A DNA stretch of 53,781 nt, from assembly GCA_027450145.1 (NCBI GenBank), contig DAIDKH010000025.1, positions 1-53,781 of the forward strand, in the 5' to 3' direction. The translations under genes and the position numbers were made by a program. Shown here piece after piece: positions 34,834 to 42,390 of this stretch. How positions within the stretch are numbered: the first letter of the stretch is position 1; every line of letters begins with the position of its first letter. Under the pieces are notes generated by a model, which was given only the letters and a program-made list of their open reading frames with translations, did not search any database and had not been told where the DNA came from. Source of the DNA: Chthonomonadaceae bacterium. Its GTDB lineage: Bacteria > Armatimonadota > Chthonomonadetes > Chthonomonadales > Chthonomonadaceae.

Positions 34834-36996
34834 ATGATGTCAACTGTTACCAGCGCGCCAGATGACGTACTGATAACTCTCGTTTCTGATATAGGAATGC
34901 AGGGTGAATTCGCTGCAAGAACCCTGGAAGTTACGAGCACCTTCCTGAGGACGATAGAATCGGACGGTACAGAGTCCCTGCGGATACCCCTGGAAGAGGT
35001 CATAGCCGCACGCAACGAGCCACTAATTGGTGGCGGTCGGATGGAGGTCACGTGCAAAGGTGGGAATATAATACCCGTCATCGCTTATTCGCTGACACAT
35101 ACTTCCCAATTTTCTGAATGTGCCAGAGGGATTGAACAACTTTCCTCTGGAAAACCGCTAAGCATCAAGATCTCCAGCAAACCACTCCGTTGCCAGAAGT
35201 GCGGCCGCCTGCTGCCAGATAGGGATGGCACATGTCCCGTTTGTGTCAACCGCAATCGTACTCTCTATCGCATCATTGGCTATCTGCGTCCCTACTCACG
35301 GCAGGCTCTGCTGCTGGTGGTTTTATCGTTGTGTACCACTGCAATCAACCTCGTACCCCCAGTACTTCAGGGCCACCTTGTTGACGCAGTGTTTAACAAG
35401 CACAAACACATCATCATCCTATACGAAACAATTGGGATTTGGGGTGTGGTCATCGGCGTTACCGCTCTGCTGCAAATAGCATCGGGCAGAACAACTGCCT
35501 ACCTCGCCGGCAGCATTGCGGCGGATCTCAGGGCGGCGGTTTTCCAGGCTATTGAACTTCTGCAGGTATCGTATTTCGACAAGAAACAGGTGGGAGCGAT
35601 CACCAGTCGGGTGACGCAGGACACCGACCGCGTTTGGGGGTTTCTGGTTGACGGTTTGCCTTACCTTGCCACCAACAGCCTGTTATTTCTAGGTATTACG
35701 GTCATGCTGCTGGTAACCAACTGGCGACTTGCGCTGGCGGTTATGGCGCCAGTGCCGCTTATGTTGCTTCTCAGTGCCGCGAGTTGGAGTAGCATAAGCA
35801 GGCTGTATTTCAAGGTGGGACAAAAGTGGGCACGCTTTCATATGCACCTGAATGAAGCACTCACCGGGATTAAGGTCGTTAAAATCTTCGCTCGCGAAGA
35901 GGCAGAGATGAACAAATTCCGGAGTCGAAATGGTGACTTGCGGAAAGCCGGCATCGAAGCAGATACCCGCTGGTTCACCGTGTTCGGCGCCATGACGCTA
36001 CTGGTTGCATCCGGTCAATTGATTAACTGGATTGTCGGCGGTGAAATGGTATATCACCACGATATTACTCTTGGGCAGTTCATACAAGTTAATTCATATA
36101 TCGCAATGGTTTACGGACCGCTGCAATGGTTTGGAGATCTTAACCAGTGGTTTAGCCGTGCGATGGCCGGGGCCGAGCGTATCTTTGAAGTTATCGATGC
36201 CGACACTGAACCCTATGCGGAGAGGCAACACGAGTCACCCATCGTGGGCCGAGTGGAATTCAATGGTGTTCGCTTTGGCTACGACAAGAGCAACCCGGTG
36301 CTTAACGGCCTGTCCTTCACAGCAGAACCAGGCGAGATGATTGGCCTTGTTGGCAAATCTGGCGCAGGAAAATCTACGACTATCAATCTCCTCTGTAGGT
36401 TCTACCAGCCCGATGCCGGCACCATTATGATCGACGGCGTAGACTACAACGACTTTCAACTTCAGGCCCTTCGAAAACAGGTAGGCGTAGTCCTGCAAGA
36501 CCCATTTTTGTTCAACGGGACGATTGCAGAGAACATCGCATATGCGCGACCAGATGCAGATTTCGAAGAAGTGGTTACTGCTGCACGCCAGGCGAATGCG
36601 CACAATTTCATACTTGCTAAACCCGACGGGTACGATACCATGGTAGGAGAAAAGGGAGCACAGTTATCCGGAGGCGAACGACAAAGAATATCCATCGCCC
36701 GCGCGATACTTCACAATCCACGCATTTTGATCTTGGATGAGGCAACGAGCGCTGTGGATGTGGAAACTGAACGGCAGATTCAGCAGGCCTTGGCCAATCT
36801 AGTTAAGGGACGAACCACATTCGCGATTGCCCATCGCCTTTCAACTCTACGGAATGCCGATCGCCTAATCGTTCTAGAGAAGGGGCGCATTGCAGAGATG
36901 GGCACGCATAATGAACTGCTTGATATGCAAGGTGTGTTCTACAACCTGGTGAAGACACAGAGCCAGGTTACCCAGATTATGGAGGTAGGTGAATGA
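34834..36996 (+). CDS. ABC exporter (fused permease-ATPase) with N-terminal PH-like domain and zinc ribbon
   Basis: 720 residues. Residues 1-110 form a small beta-rich, PH/GRAM-like domain (LEVTSTFLRTIESDG, IPLEEVIAARNE). A zinc ribbon follows (CQKCGRLL, then CPVC). After that comes a type IV ABC exporter with six membrane segments and a full ATPase: Walker A GKSGAGKST, signature LSGGERQRISIARA, Walker B ILILDEATSAVD. Two ATG codons stand in tandem; GAGG lies upstream. Its stop overlaps the DUF1854 start (ATGA). Similar ABC-DUF1854 pairs are annotated as cyanophycin-associated in proteobacteria, but no cyanophycin genes are seen here. Confidence 0.9.
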   Translation: MMSTVTSAPDDVLITLVSDIGMQGEFAARTLEVTSTFLRTIESDGTESLRIPLEEVIAARNEPLIGGGRMEVTCKGGNIIPVIAYSLTHTSQFSECARGIEQLSSGKPLSIKISSKPLRCQKCGRLLPDRDGTCPVCVNRNRTLYRIIGYLRPYSRQALLLVVLSLCTTAINLVPPVLQGHLVDAVFNKHKHIIILYETIGIWGVVIGVTALLQIASGRTTAYLAGSIAADLRAAVFQAIELLQVSYFDKKQVGAITSRVTQDTDRVWGFLVDGLPYLATNSLLFLGITVMLLVTNWRLALAVMAPVPLMLLLSAASWSSISRLYFKVGQKWARFHMHLNEALTGIKVVKIFAREEAEMNKFRSRNGDLRKAGIEADTRWFTVFGAMTLLVASGQLINWIVGGEMVYHHDITLGQFIQVNSYIAMVYGPLQWFGDLNQWFSRAMAGAERIFEVIDADTEPYAERQHESPIVGRVEFNGVRFGYDKSNPVLNGLSFTAEPGEMIGLVGKSGAGKSTTINLLCRFYQPDAGTIMIDGVDYNDFQLQALRKQVGVVLQDPFLFNGTIAENIAYARPDADFEEVVTAARQANAHNFILAKPDGYDTMVGEKGAQLSGGERQRISIARAILHNPRILILDEATSAVDVETERQIQQALANLVKGRTTFAIAHRLSTLRNADRLIVLEKGRIAEMGTHNELLDMQGVFYNLVKTQSQVTQIMEVGE

Positions 36997-37481
36997 ATAC
37001 CGGGCAACTGACTGCAAAGGATGTTCGGCTCATTTGCTGGCCAGAAACACAGTTGCGACTGACAATAAACGAACAGATGTCATATATCAGTGTTACGCCT
37101 GTGTGGGCCTCCCCTATGACGTATCCTGGAAGGTATCTTGCACTGCTCGACGGTAAGGGAGAAGAGATTTGCCTGCTTGCAAATCCTAATGACCTGGATA
37201 GAGAATCGCTTAAAGCAGTCAATGCCATACTTCGCAGGCGTACACTTACCGCGACGGTTACAGCAATCAACCAGGTAAAAGTGGAGTACGATGCTACATT
37301 TTGGAGTGTAGAGACGGACCGTGGAAGCCGCGAATTTGTGACCGTCAATCTGCAGGAGACCGCAAATTGGCTTAGCGCTTCCCACTTGCTTCTCTGCGAT
37401 GTAGATGGAAATAGGTTCGAGATTAAGGATGCGGAGCTTCTAGACGCACGAAGCAAGGCCCTGCTGGCGCGAGCACTGTAG
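36993..37481 (+). CDS. DUF1854 family protein
   Basis: 162-residue soluble protein of the DUF1854 family, function unknown. It shows the family's beta-rich pattern: PVWASPMTYPGRYLALLDGKGEEI, then NPNDLD and a C-terminal LLDARSKALL. The start ATG overlaps the exporter stop by 4 bp, which implies co-translation and a role with that exporter. No signal peptide or membrane segment. Confidence 0.85.
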   Translation: MNTGQLTAKDVRLICWPETQLRLTINEQMSYISVTPVWASPMTYPGRYLALLDGKGEEICLLANPNDLDRESLKAVNAILRRRTLTATVTAINQVKVEYDATFWSVETDRGSREFVTVNLQETANWLSASHLLLCDVDGNRFEIKDAELLDARSKALLARAL

Positions 37482-37531
37482 CCAGCAGGCCGAAAATAAA
37501 CAGGTACGATAAATCGGCAGGGGCTCAAGCG

Positions 37532-39322
37532 TTATGCTGCTTCCCTGCCCACCCTCCTGCTCCGTTTGTCCGCATACATTGCGCCATCCGATTTGCGCAA
37601 TAGCTCTTGGAGGTCCGTACCATCCTCAGGACATATTGCAATTCCAATGCTTAACCCAAGCAGGGGGAATTGAGGGTCACGCAGCATTACTTTCTGGGCA
37701 TACTTCTCAACAGCTTTGCGCAATTTTCCAGCCGCAATCTCTGCGCCGGTTCTATCTGCCCTAGAAAGAACCACTACAAACTCATCGCCAGCGTAACGAG
37801 CCGCTAGATCATAATTGCGGACATGACTCTGAAGTATGTCTCCGATATCCTTTAGGATTTGGTCCCCCATGGCGTGGCCATACTGATCATTGATTGGCTT
37901 GAACTGGTCTAGATCAATGTTGAGCACTGCCAGCGTGGAACCGTCCCGCGATATTCGGTTCGTCTCCTTCTCAAGATATTCTCTAAGATACCTATTGTTG
38001 CGCAACCCAGTAAGAGAGTCGGTGTATGCCGACTCCTGCGCCTCCTTAAAGCGTCGCGCGTTCTCTAGAGCATGTCCGGCCTGGCCCGCAATCAGCCGCA
38101 TTACGCGCTCGGTTTCATGGTCGAAAGCCTCCGGTGATACGCTGTAGAGATTAATCACCCCCACACAGTGTTCCCCCGCATTGAGTGGCACAATGAGTGT
38201 CGACCTAAAAGTTTCCCACGTTTCACTAACATTGCGAAGCATTATATCGTCCGCTAAAAATGAGGCATGAACGACCTCGTTGCGATAGTATGCTCGCCCC
38301 GTTAAATACGCACCTACTCGTGCGGAACTACCCAGCAAGTGACGCCTGTTGCACCCAAAAGCTCCTACTGCTCGCAGGTACTCCCCAGCAGGCTCCGGTA
38401 AAAACAGAACACATCCGTCACAACCTGTTATTGCAGATATGCTTTTCAGCAGTGTATCTGCAGCAGCCTCGAGATGAAGCGAGCCGGTCAATGCCCGAGT
38501 GAGTTCCTGAAGTACAAGCGACTCCTTCTGCGCCAGGGCAATATCCTGCAGTGCTGCCCTCCCATCCTCAATCGTCATGGCAAGCGACGGGTGTACAGAA
38601 GAGGAATCTTCCAGATGCATTTGCGACACTGCCGATCGGAAGGCAGCAACAACACCAGGATCAAATTGAGTACCAGAGCGAGCCTCAATTTGGGCGATTG
38701 CCTCCGTGGGGGTGAGCGCTGGTCTGTAGGGTCGCTCGTGCTGTAAGGCACTATAGGCATTCGCTACAGCTAATACCCTTGCTCCTACCGGAATATGTGA
38801 TCCCTTAAGACCATCAGGATACCCAGATCCGTCCCAATGTTCCGCGTGATGCCGCACCAGGTCAACCACCTGCCACGGGAATGGTACCGATGCGAGTATA
38901 CGAGCACCCAATACGGGATGTGTGCGAAGCTTTTCCATCTCGTCTGGCGTCAATGTATCGGCCTTCCGGAAAATGTGTTCAGGTACCCCGAGTCGACCAA
39001 TATTATGAAGTAGCGCGGCCACCCGTAAGGCAGTCATGTCCTGGTCATTTAGACCCATTACACGTGCTGTACTTAGGGCACAGCTCTGCACGCATTCAAG
39101 GTGGCCGGAACCATATGGATCTGCGGCATCCAGCGCGAAACCTAGTGCTTCAATAACCGAAATGCAGAGATGCCGGCCTGCTTCACGCTCCTCGGCGACC
39201 TTGGCGGCAGCGTATTTTTGCGCTGCACCCCGCACTCGCCGAACCATTAACAGCGCCCAAAACCCAACCAGCGCCGCAATTGTTATCACGATGAATGACG
39301 ATCCGTATATATCTGCTATCAA
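37532..39322 (-). CDS. diguanylate cyclase with degenerate HD-GYP and GAF domains
   Basis: 596 residues from TTG at 39322, chosen for the GGAGG 8 nt upstream and because it avoids overlap with the preceding gene. Order: one membrane helix (IVITIAALVGFWALLMV), an HD-GYP-like domain (about 50-240), a GAF domain (about 270-420) and GGDEF (about 430-590). The HD-GYP has lost metal ligands: HN107 for HD, A160 for the second His of HHE, N188 for the late Asp, so phosphodiesterase activity is doubtful. The GGDEF domain has an intact AGDEF (511-515) and an RNYD inhibitory site (502-505), so it should make c-di-GMP with product feedback. Last gene of the PilZ operon. Confidence 0.9.
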   Translation of the reverse strand: MIADIYGSSFIVITIAALVGFWALLMVRRVRGAAQKYAAAKVAEEREAGRHLCISVIEALGFALDAADPYGSGHLECVQSCALSTARVMGLNDQDMTALRVAALLHNIGRLGVPEHIFRKADTLTPDEMEKLRTHPVLGARILASVPFPWQVVDLVRHHAEHWDGSGYPDGLKGSHIPVGARVLAVANAYSALQHERPYRPALTPTEAIAQIEARSGTQFDPGVVAAFRSAVSQMHLEDSSSVHPSLAMTIEDGRAALQDIALAQKESLVLQELTRALTGSLHLEAAADTLLKSISAITGCDGCVLFLPEPAGEYLRAVGAFGCNRRHLLGSSARVGAYLTGRAYYRNEVVHASFLADDIMLRNVSETWETFRSTLIVPLNAGEHCVGVINLYSVSPEAFDHETERVMRLIAGQAGHALENARRFKEAQESAYTDSLTGLRNNRYLREYLEKETNRISRDGSTLAVLNIDLDQFKPINDQYGHAMGDQILKDIGDILQSHVRNYDLAARYAGDEFVVVLSRADRTGAEIAAGKLRKAVEKYAQKVMLRDPQFPLLGLSIGIAICPEDGTDLQELLRKSDGAMYADKRSRRVGREAA

Positions 39323-39368
39323 AACTTCATCCTCCGCAAAGCCGTCGTTAACATGCAAGCAATTATTC

Positions 39369-40001
39369 TTAGGCTGCAAACAAATCCGCTAACAACTTGC
39401 CTTGCCTGGTACTGATCATCTCGAACCTTATTGCAAGCTCCCACAAATCGCTGCCGGCAGCACGACATCGTCGGGTGACTCGTGCAACGATCACTTCACC
39501 GTCCGCAGACTCGCATCCGTGGTGATCCTCTGACACGGGTAACGCGACGTTGACGATGTCACCAACTGCGCAGGTTGCGCCGGTCACCAGGCGCATACCG
39601 CCGGCACCAATTTCCGTGCAGGTCGCAACCGAAATATCCTTATCCGCCTTACTGCCGGTCATCAGTTTAACTGCAACGTTCATATGCCGCCGAGGCAGTT
39701 TACGACGTTGTGCACTTACAAGGTGTTGCCAGCACCGTACCAGCAGCGTACAATGCCCAGCACTATCCATGCAAACCAGGGCGACGCCACCCTCTAATTC
39801 GGTGACAAATTCGCCATCCTCCAACTGCAGGCGCACGGTATCGCCCCAACGGGGAGAGCACTCGCCAGAGACCTGCACAACAGCTGTTCCTGACGATAAC
39901 CGAACAAGTACTGCGTTCCTCAGTTGGGGAGCAGCCTTTGAATGGTCCCGCAGCAGGATTCTTGCTTCCACAGGATCAATCGTTTCCATGGTAGGTATCA
40001 T
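39369..40001 (-). CDS. PilZ domain protein with altered second motif
   Basis: 210 residues. A YcgR-like N-terminal beta domain precedes a PilZ domain (about 98-205). The first c-di-GMP motif RxxxR is present (RRKLPRR), but the second, normally [D/N]xSxxG, reads EIGAGG, so nucleotide binding may be weakened or lost. Its ATG overlaps the stop of the upstream PilZ gene (ATGA), and the diguanylate cyclase gene follows 46 nt later. Probably a partner of the first PilZ protein in a c-di-GMP output. Confidence 0.82.
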   Translation of the reverse strand: MIPTMETIDPVEARILLRDHSKAAPQLRNAVLVRLSSGTAVVQVSGECSPRWGDTVRLQLEDGEFVTELEGGVALVCMDSAGHCTLLVRCWQHLVSAQRRKLPRRHMNVAVKLMTGSKADKDISVATCTEIGAGGMRLVTGATCAVGDIVNVALPVSEDHHGCESADGEVIVARVTRRCRAAGSDLWELAIRFEMISTRQGKLLADLFAA

Positions 40002-40621
40002 TGCGGTGCCTGCATTCTGGTAACGTATTTCTGAATCTCAAGCTGGTCAACCCTGGTTACCTTGGTAAAGCGAATAGAAACAAGGTAACGCCCTTGGGGT
40101 TCACCCGGCTTTTCCGGTGCGGCCGCGCTTCGAACGACAACACCTTCAACAATCATGAGGTGATCGTCCTCCGTCCGCACTTCCATCAACAGGTTCACAC
40201 CCGAACATAGAATGTGATCTAGCCGCATACGCAGACCGCCGATACTTAAATCCACGGTGTAAGCAGATTCGCTATCTCGAGCGAAGCAGGCCGGTGCATC
40301 CTCAATGTTGGCCCCGAGACAGAAGCGAACTGGAAGGTATCCAGCCACGCGTGTGGAGCGGCGGCGTTGAATTAAGCATGGTCGTGTCCGCTTCACAACA
40401 AACTGGCCCGCCTTCGCCTTTAGAACGCGGGTGTCCATCTGAAATAGTCCCTTGGTGTGCGCTAGAGTGAGACTAACGGGAACACCTTCCGCAAACAGAT
40501 CATCTGATCCGGGCGGAATGCAAATCAGCAGGTGGTCATCGTCGGTCTGTCGTACTAGCCCTGTGTACCGGTACTGCTGCCCCAGTACCTCTATTTCCAG
40601 TTTGTCACCGGCTTCAAACAT
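39998..40621 (-). CDS. PilZ domain c-di-GMP effector, YcgR-like
   Basis: 207 residues. The N-terminal YcgR-type domain (about 1-90, KLEIEVLGQQYRYTGLV) is followed by a PilZ domain with both c-di-GMP motifs intact: RRRSTR (RxxxR) and DLSIGG (DxSxxG). It should bind c-di-GMP in the cytoplasm and act on motility or envelope targets. No flagellar or pilus genes are in the window. First gene of the operon. Confidence 0.88.
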   Translation of the reverse strand: MFEAGDKLEIEVLGQQYRYTGLVRQTDDDHLLICIPPGSDDLFAEGVPVSLTLAHTKGLFQMDTRVLKAKAGQFVVKRTRPCLIQRRRSTRVAGYLPVRFCLGANIEDAPACFARDSESAYTVDLSIGGLRMRLDHILCSGVNLLMEVRTEDDHLMIVEGVVVRSAAAPEKPGEPQGRYLVSIRFTKVTRVDQLEIQKYVTRMQAPQ

Positions 40622-40783
40622 TCAGTTTTTGTCCTTGAAATCACCACATTTGCCGGGGCCATATTTAGCGCCTCGTAAACAGGATAATTAGCAATTGATT
40701 ACAATTTGCACCATGTTCTGTAATTCGGTTCGTGCGATTATCGGCCCGTTCAATCGAGATATGTAGAGGCACACTGGTGTTTT

Positions 40784-40813
40784 TTGACCAAAATCATCTA
40801 AACGTCATCTAAA
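40784..40813 (+). promoter_or_regulatory. candidate promoter with 11-bp spaced direct repeats
   Basis: TTGACC (40784-40789), 18-nt spacer, TCTAAA (40808-40813). Overlapping it are two direct copies of TCATCTAAA at 40794-40802 and 40805-40813, 11 bp apart, the spacing at which OmpR/PhoB-family regulators bind. It would drive a leader of about 300 nt before the beta-barrel gene. Confidence 0.35.
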
Positions 40814-40821
40814 TGAAACAT

Positions 40822-41081
40822 ACATGCCTGTTGGAGGTTTAAGGTGAAACCCTGCTGTGCCGCATCAAATTGCGCCGTGTGAACGTGAAGCTTCTCACTA
40901 TCTAACTAATCAATGCCATCGGGCATTTACATAACTTCTCCTTAATTAGATTATCGTTTTATTAAAATAATGTGGCCACGCCTTTTTAGAGCACGATACG
41001 CGGGCTGAATTATATGCTACGATGGTTTAGTTATGCATTCTGAGGCTACTTATTACATATAATGTCTCTAGTGGCTTTTTT
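40822..41081 (+). ncRNA. possible structured leader or small RNA ending in a terminator-like hairpin
   Basis: The interval contains GGTTT/AAACC (6-nt loop), then AATGCC/GGCATT with a 4-nt loop (40912-40926), and at 41043-41077 an 8-bp stem with two G-U pairs directly followed by T6 (41076-41081). The upstream genes are divergent, so this terminator-like hairpin has no plus-strand gene to end. That argues for an attenuated leader of the beta-barrel gene or a small RNA. The remainder of 40622-41131 is AT-rich and shows no gene. Confidence 0.35.
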
Positions 41082-41131
41082 ACCTAATTAAAGTCATGTT
41101 AAGTTATGGTATTAAATATTAAGGTATTATT

Positions 41132-41947
41132 ATGAAGCTGAATTTTGGCACCTACAAATACCCCAAAAGGAACAATCCTCGATTGAAATCTTTCTCCGGA
41201 TATCGTTGTCTTTGTATGGCAGCAATAAGTGCAGCCGTACTAACGCTGACCGCATGGTCCCCTGCAGTTGCTGGACCACCTTTCACCACGGATAATCCAC
41301 AGCCTGTGCCTACCGGTAAATGGCAGATTTTCGTAGTCGGTTCGGTGAATTCAGGACACGGCAGTTACGTTGCCCAGGTACCCTACGTTGAGGCGGATTA
41401 TGGCAGCAGTAGGAATGTGCAGTACCACCTCTCCATGCCGTTTATCTACAACTCGCCGCGTTCTGGTCATTCATACTTTGGCCCCGGCGACTTCGATTTC
41501 GCATTGAAGTACAGATTTGTACAGGAGGACGCCAAAACGCCCATGGTGGGCATCTACCCACATATCAACATCCCCACGGGTAACTACACCGAGGGCCTGG
41601 GCGCGGGCCATATCCAGCTATTTCTTCCGGTGTGGCTACAAAAATCGGAGGGGACTTGGAAATTCAATGCGGGCGGTGGCTACTTCTTAAACCCCGGCGA
41701 GAAAAACCGCGATTATTGGGTTTTTGGCGGCCTTGCCCAACATGATCTCAATCATCATCTCACCCTGGGTGGCGAGGTATTCTACAACTCTGCCACGAAG
41801 GTGGGCGCAAAGGAGCAAGTCGATTTTCGTGTAGCATTGGATTACCACAGGGATCCCAACCACCACGTATTCATTGCACTGGGTCGAAGCATTATTGGCG
41901 ACAATGATCTTCTTGCGACAGCAGGAGTAATGTGGTATACCCACTAG
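41132..41947 (+). CDS. outer-membrane beta-barrel protein, Phenol_MetA_deg-like
   Basis: 271 residues. An extended N-terminus with a signal peptide (AAISAAVLTLTAWSPAVAG) is followed by alternating strands characteristic of the MetA-pathway/transporter barrel family: PPFTTDNPQPVPTGKWQIF, FGPGDFDFALKYRF and a C-terminal strand ATAGVMWYTH. AAGG lies about 8 nt before the ATG. Substrate unknown. A hairpin follows the stop. It lies next to the c-di-GMP cluster but is transcribed away from it. Confidence 0.8.
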   Translation: MKLNFGTYKYPKRNNPRLKSFSGYRCLCMAAISAAVLTLTAWSPAVAGPPFTTDNPQPVPTGKWQIFVVGSVNSGHGSYVAQVPYVEADYGSSRNVQYHLSMPFIYNSPRSGHSYFGPGDFDFALKYRFVQEDAKTPMVGIYPHINIPTGNYTEGLGAGHIQLFLPVWLQKSEGTWKFNAGGGYFLNPGEKNRDYWVFGGLAQHDLNHHLTLGGEVFYNSATKVGAKEQVDFRVALDYHRDPNHHVFIALGRSIIGDNDLLATAGVMWYTH

Positions 41948-41960
41948 CGTTGCCTGGTCG

Positions 41961-41996
41961 CCCCTCATTACAACCTTTGCAGTAACTATTGAGGGG
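41961..41996 (+). terminator. terminator-like hairpin after the beta-barrel gene
   Basis: Stem CCCCTCA/TGAGGGG with an inner TTAC/GTAA stem. It starts 14 nt past the stop. A short CTGTTCG follows in place of a clean T-run. Confidence 0.5.
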
Positions 41997-42236
41997 CTGT
42001 TCGTTACGTACCTTCGGACCATCCCATCGTTTCTTGATGGAGGTTGCATACCACAGTGAGTTCCTCTTCGCTCTAGCTGCAGGGTTGCATTGACCAGCCA
42101 TATTACCCAATATTAACCCGGTTACCTGACCGCAAAATGTGAGCGCAGTGCATCTTAAACACTCATCAATGTTCGCGGCCTGCTCGCAATAAAACTACGT
42201 CCCGAACGTGGCTCACATCCATGTAATTATATTAGT

Positions 42237-42251
42237 TATTAGGTCCTAATA
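42237..42251. promoter_or_regulatory. palindrome upstream of the sucA promoter
   Basis: TATTAGG-T-CCTAATA, perfect over 15 bp, 40 nt upstream of the -35 box at 42291. A plausible operator or activator site; no known family is recognised. The rest of 41997-42290 holds no gene. Confidence 0.35.
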
Positions 42252-42290
42252 TGGCTTGGGCAGAGAAGTCATGAAATCGTTCCAGAATAA

Positions 42291-42320
42291 TTGACTAAAA
42301 GCACATAATGACGGTATGAT
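42291..42320 (+). promoter_or_regulatory. candidate promoter of sucAB
   Basis: TTGACT (42291-42296), an 18-nt spacer and TATGAT (42315-42320), about 70 nt before the sucA ATG. Both hexamers match the sigma-70 consensus at five of six positions. Confidence 0.55.
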
Positions 42321-42390
42321 GAGAAACTTTAGAACAATTTTCCATCAGTAGGATCCGTAGCGCAACTCAATATTTAGGCCAGAGCACCCC

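Noticed and set aside
40822-40940. Cobalamin riboswitch
   Set aside because: Some core-like pieces are in order, but the AGGGAA element and the B12 box are absent, so it is not called as such; kept only as a possible structured leader.
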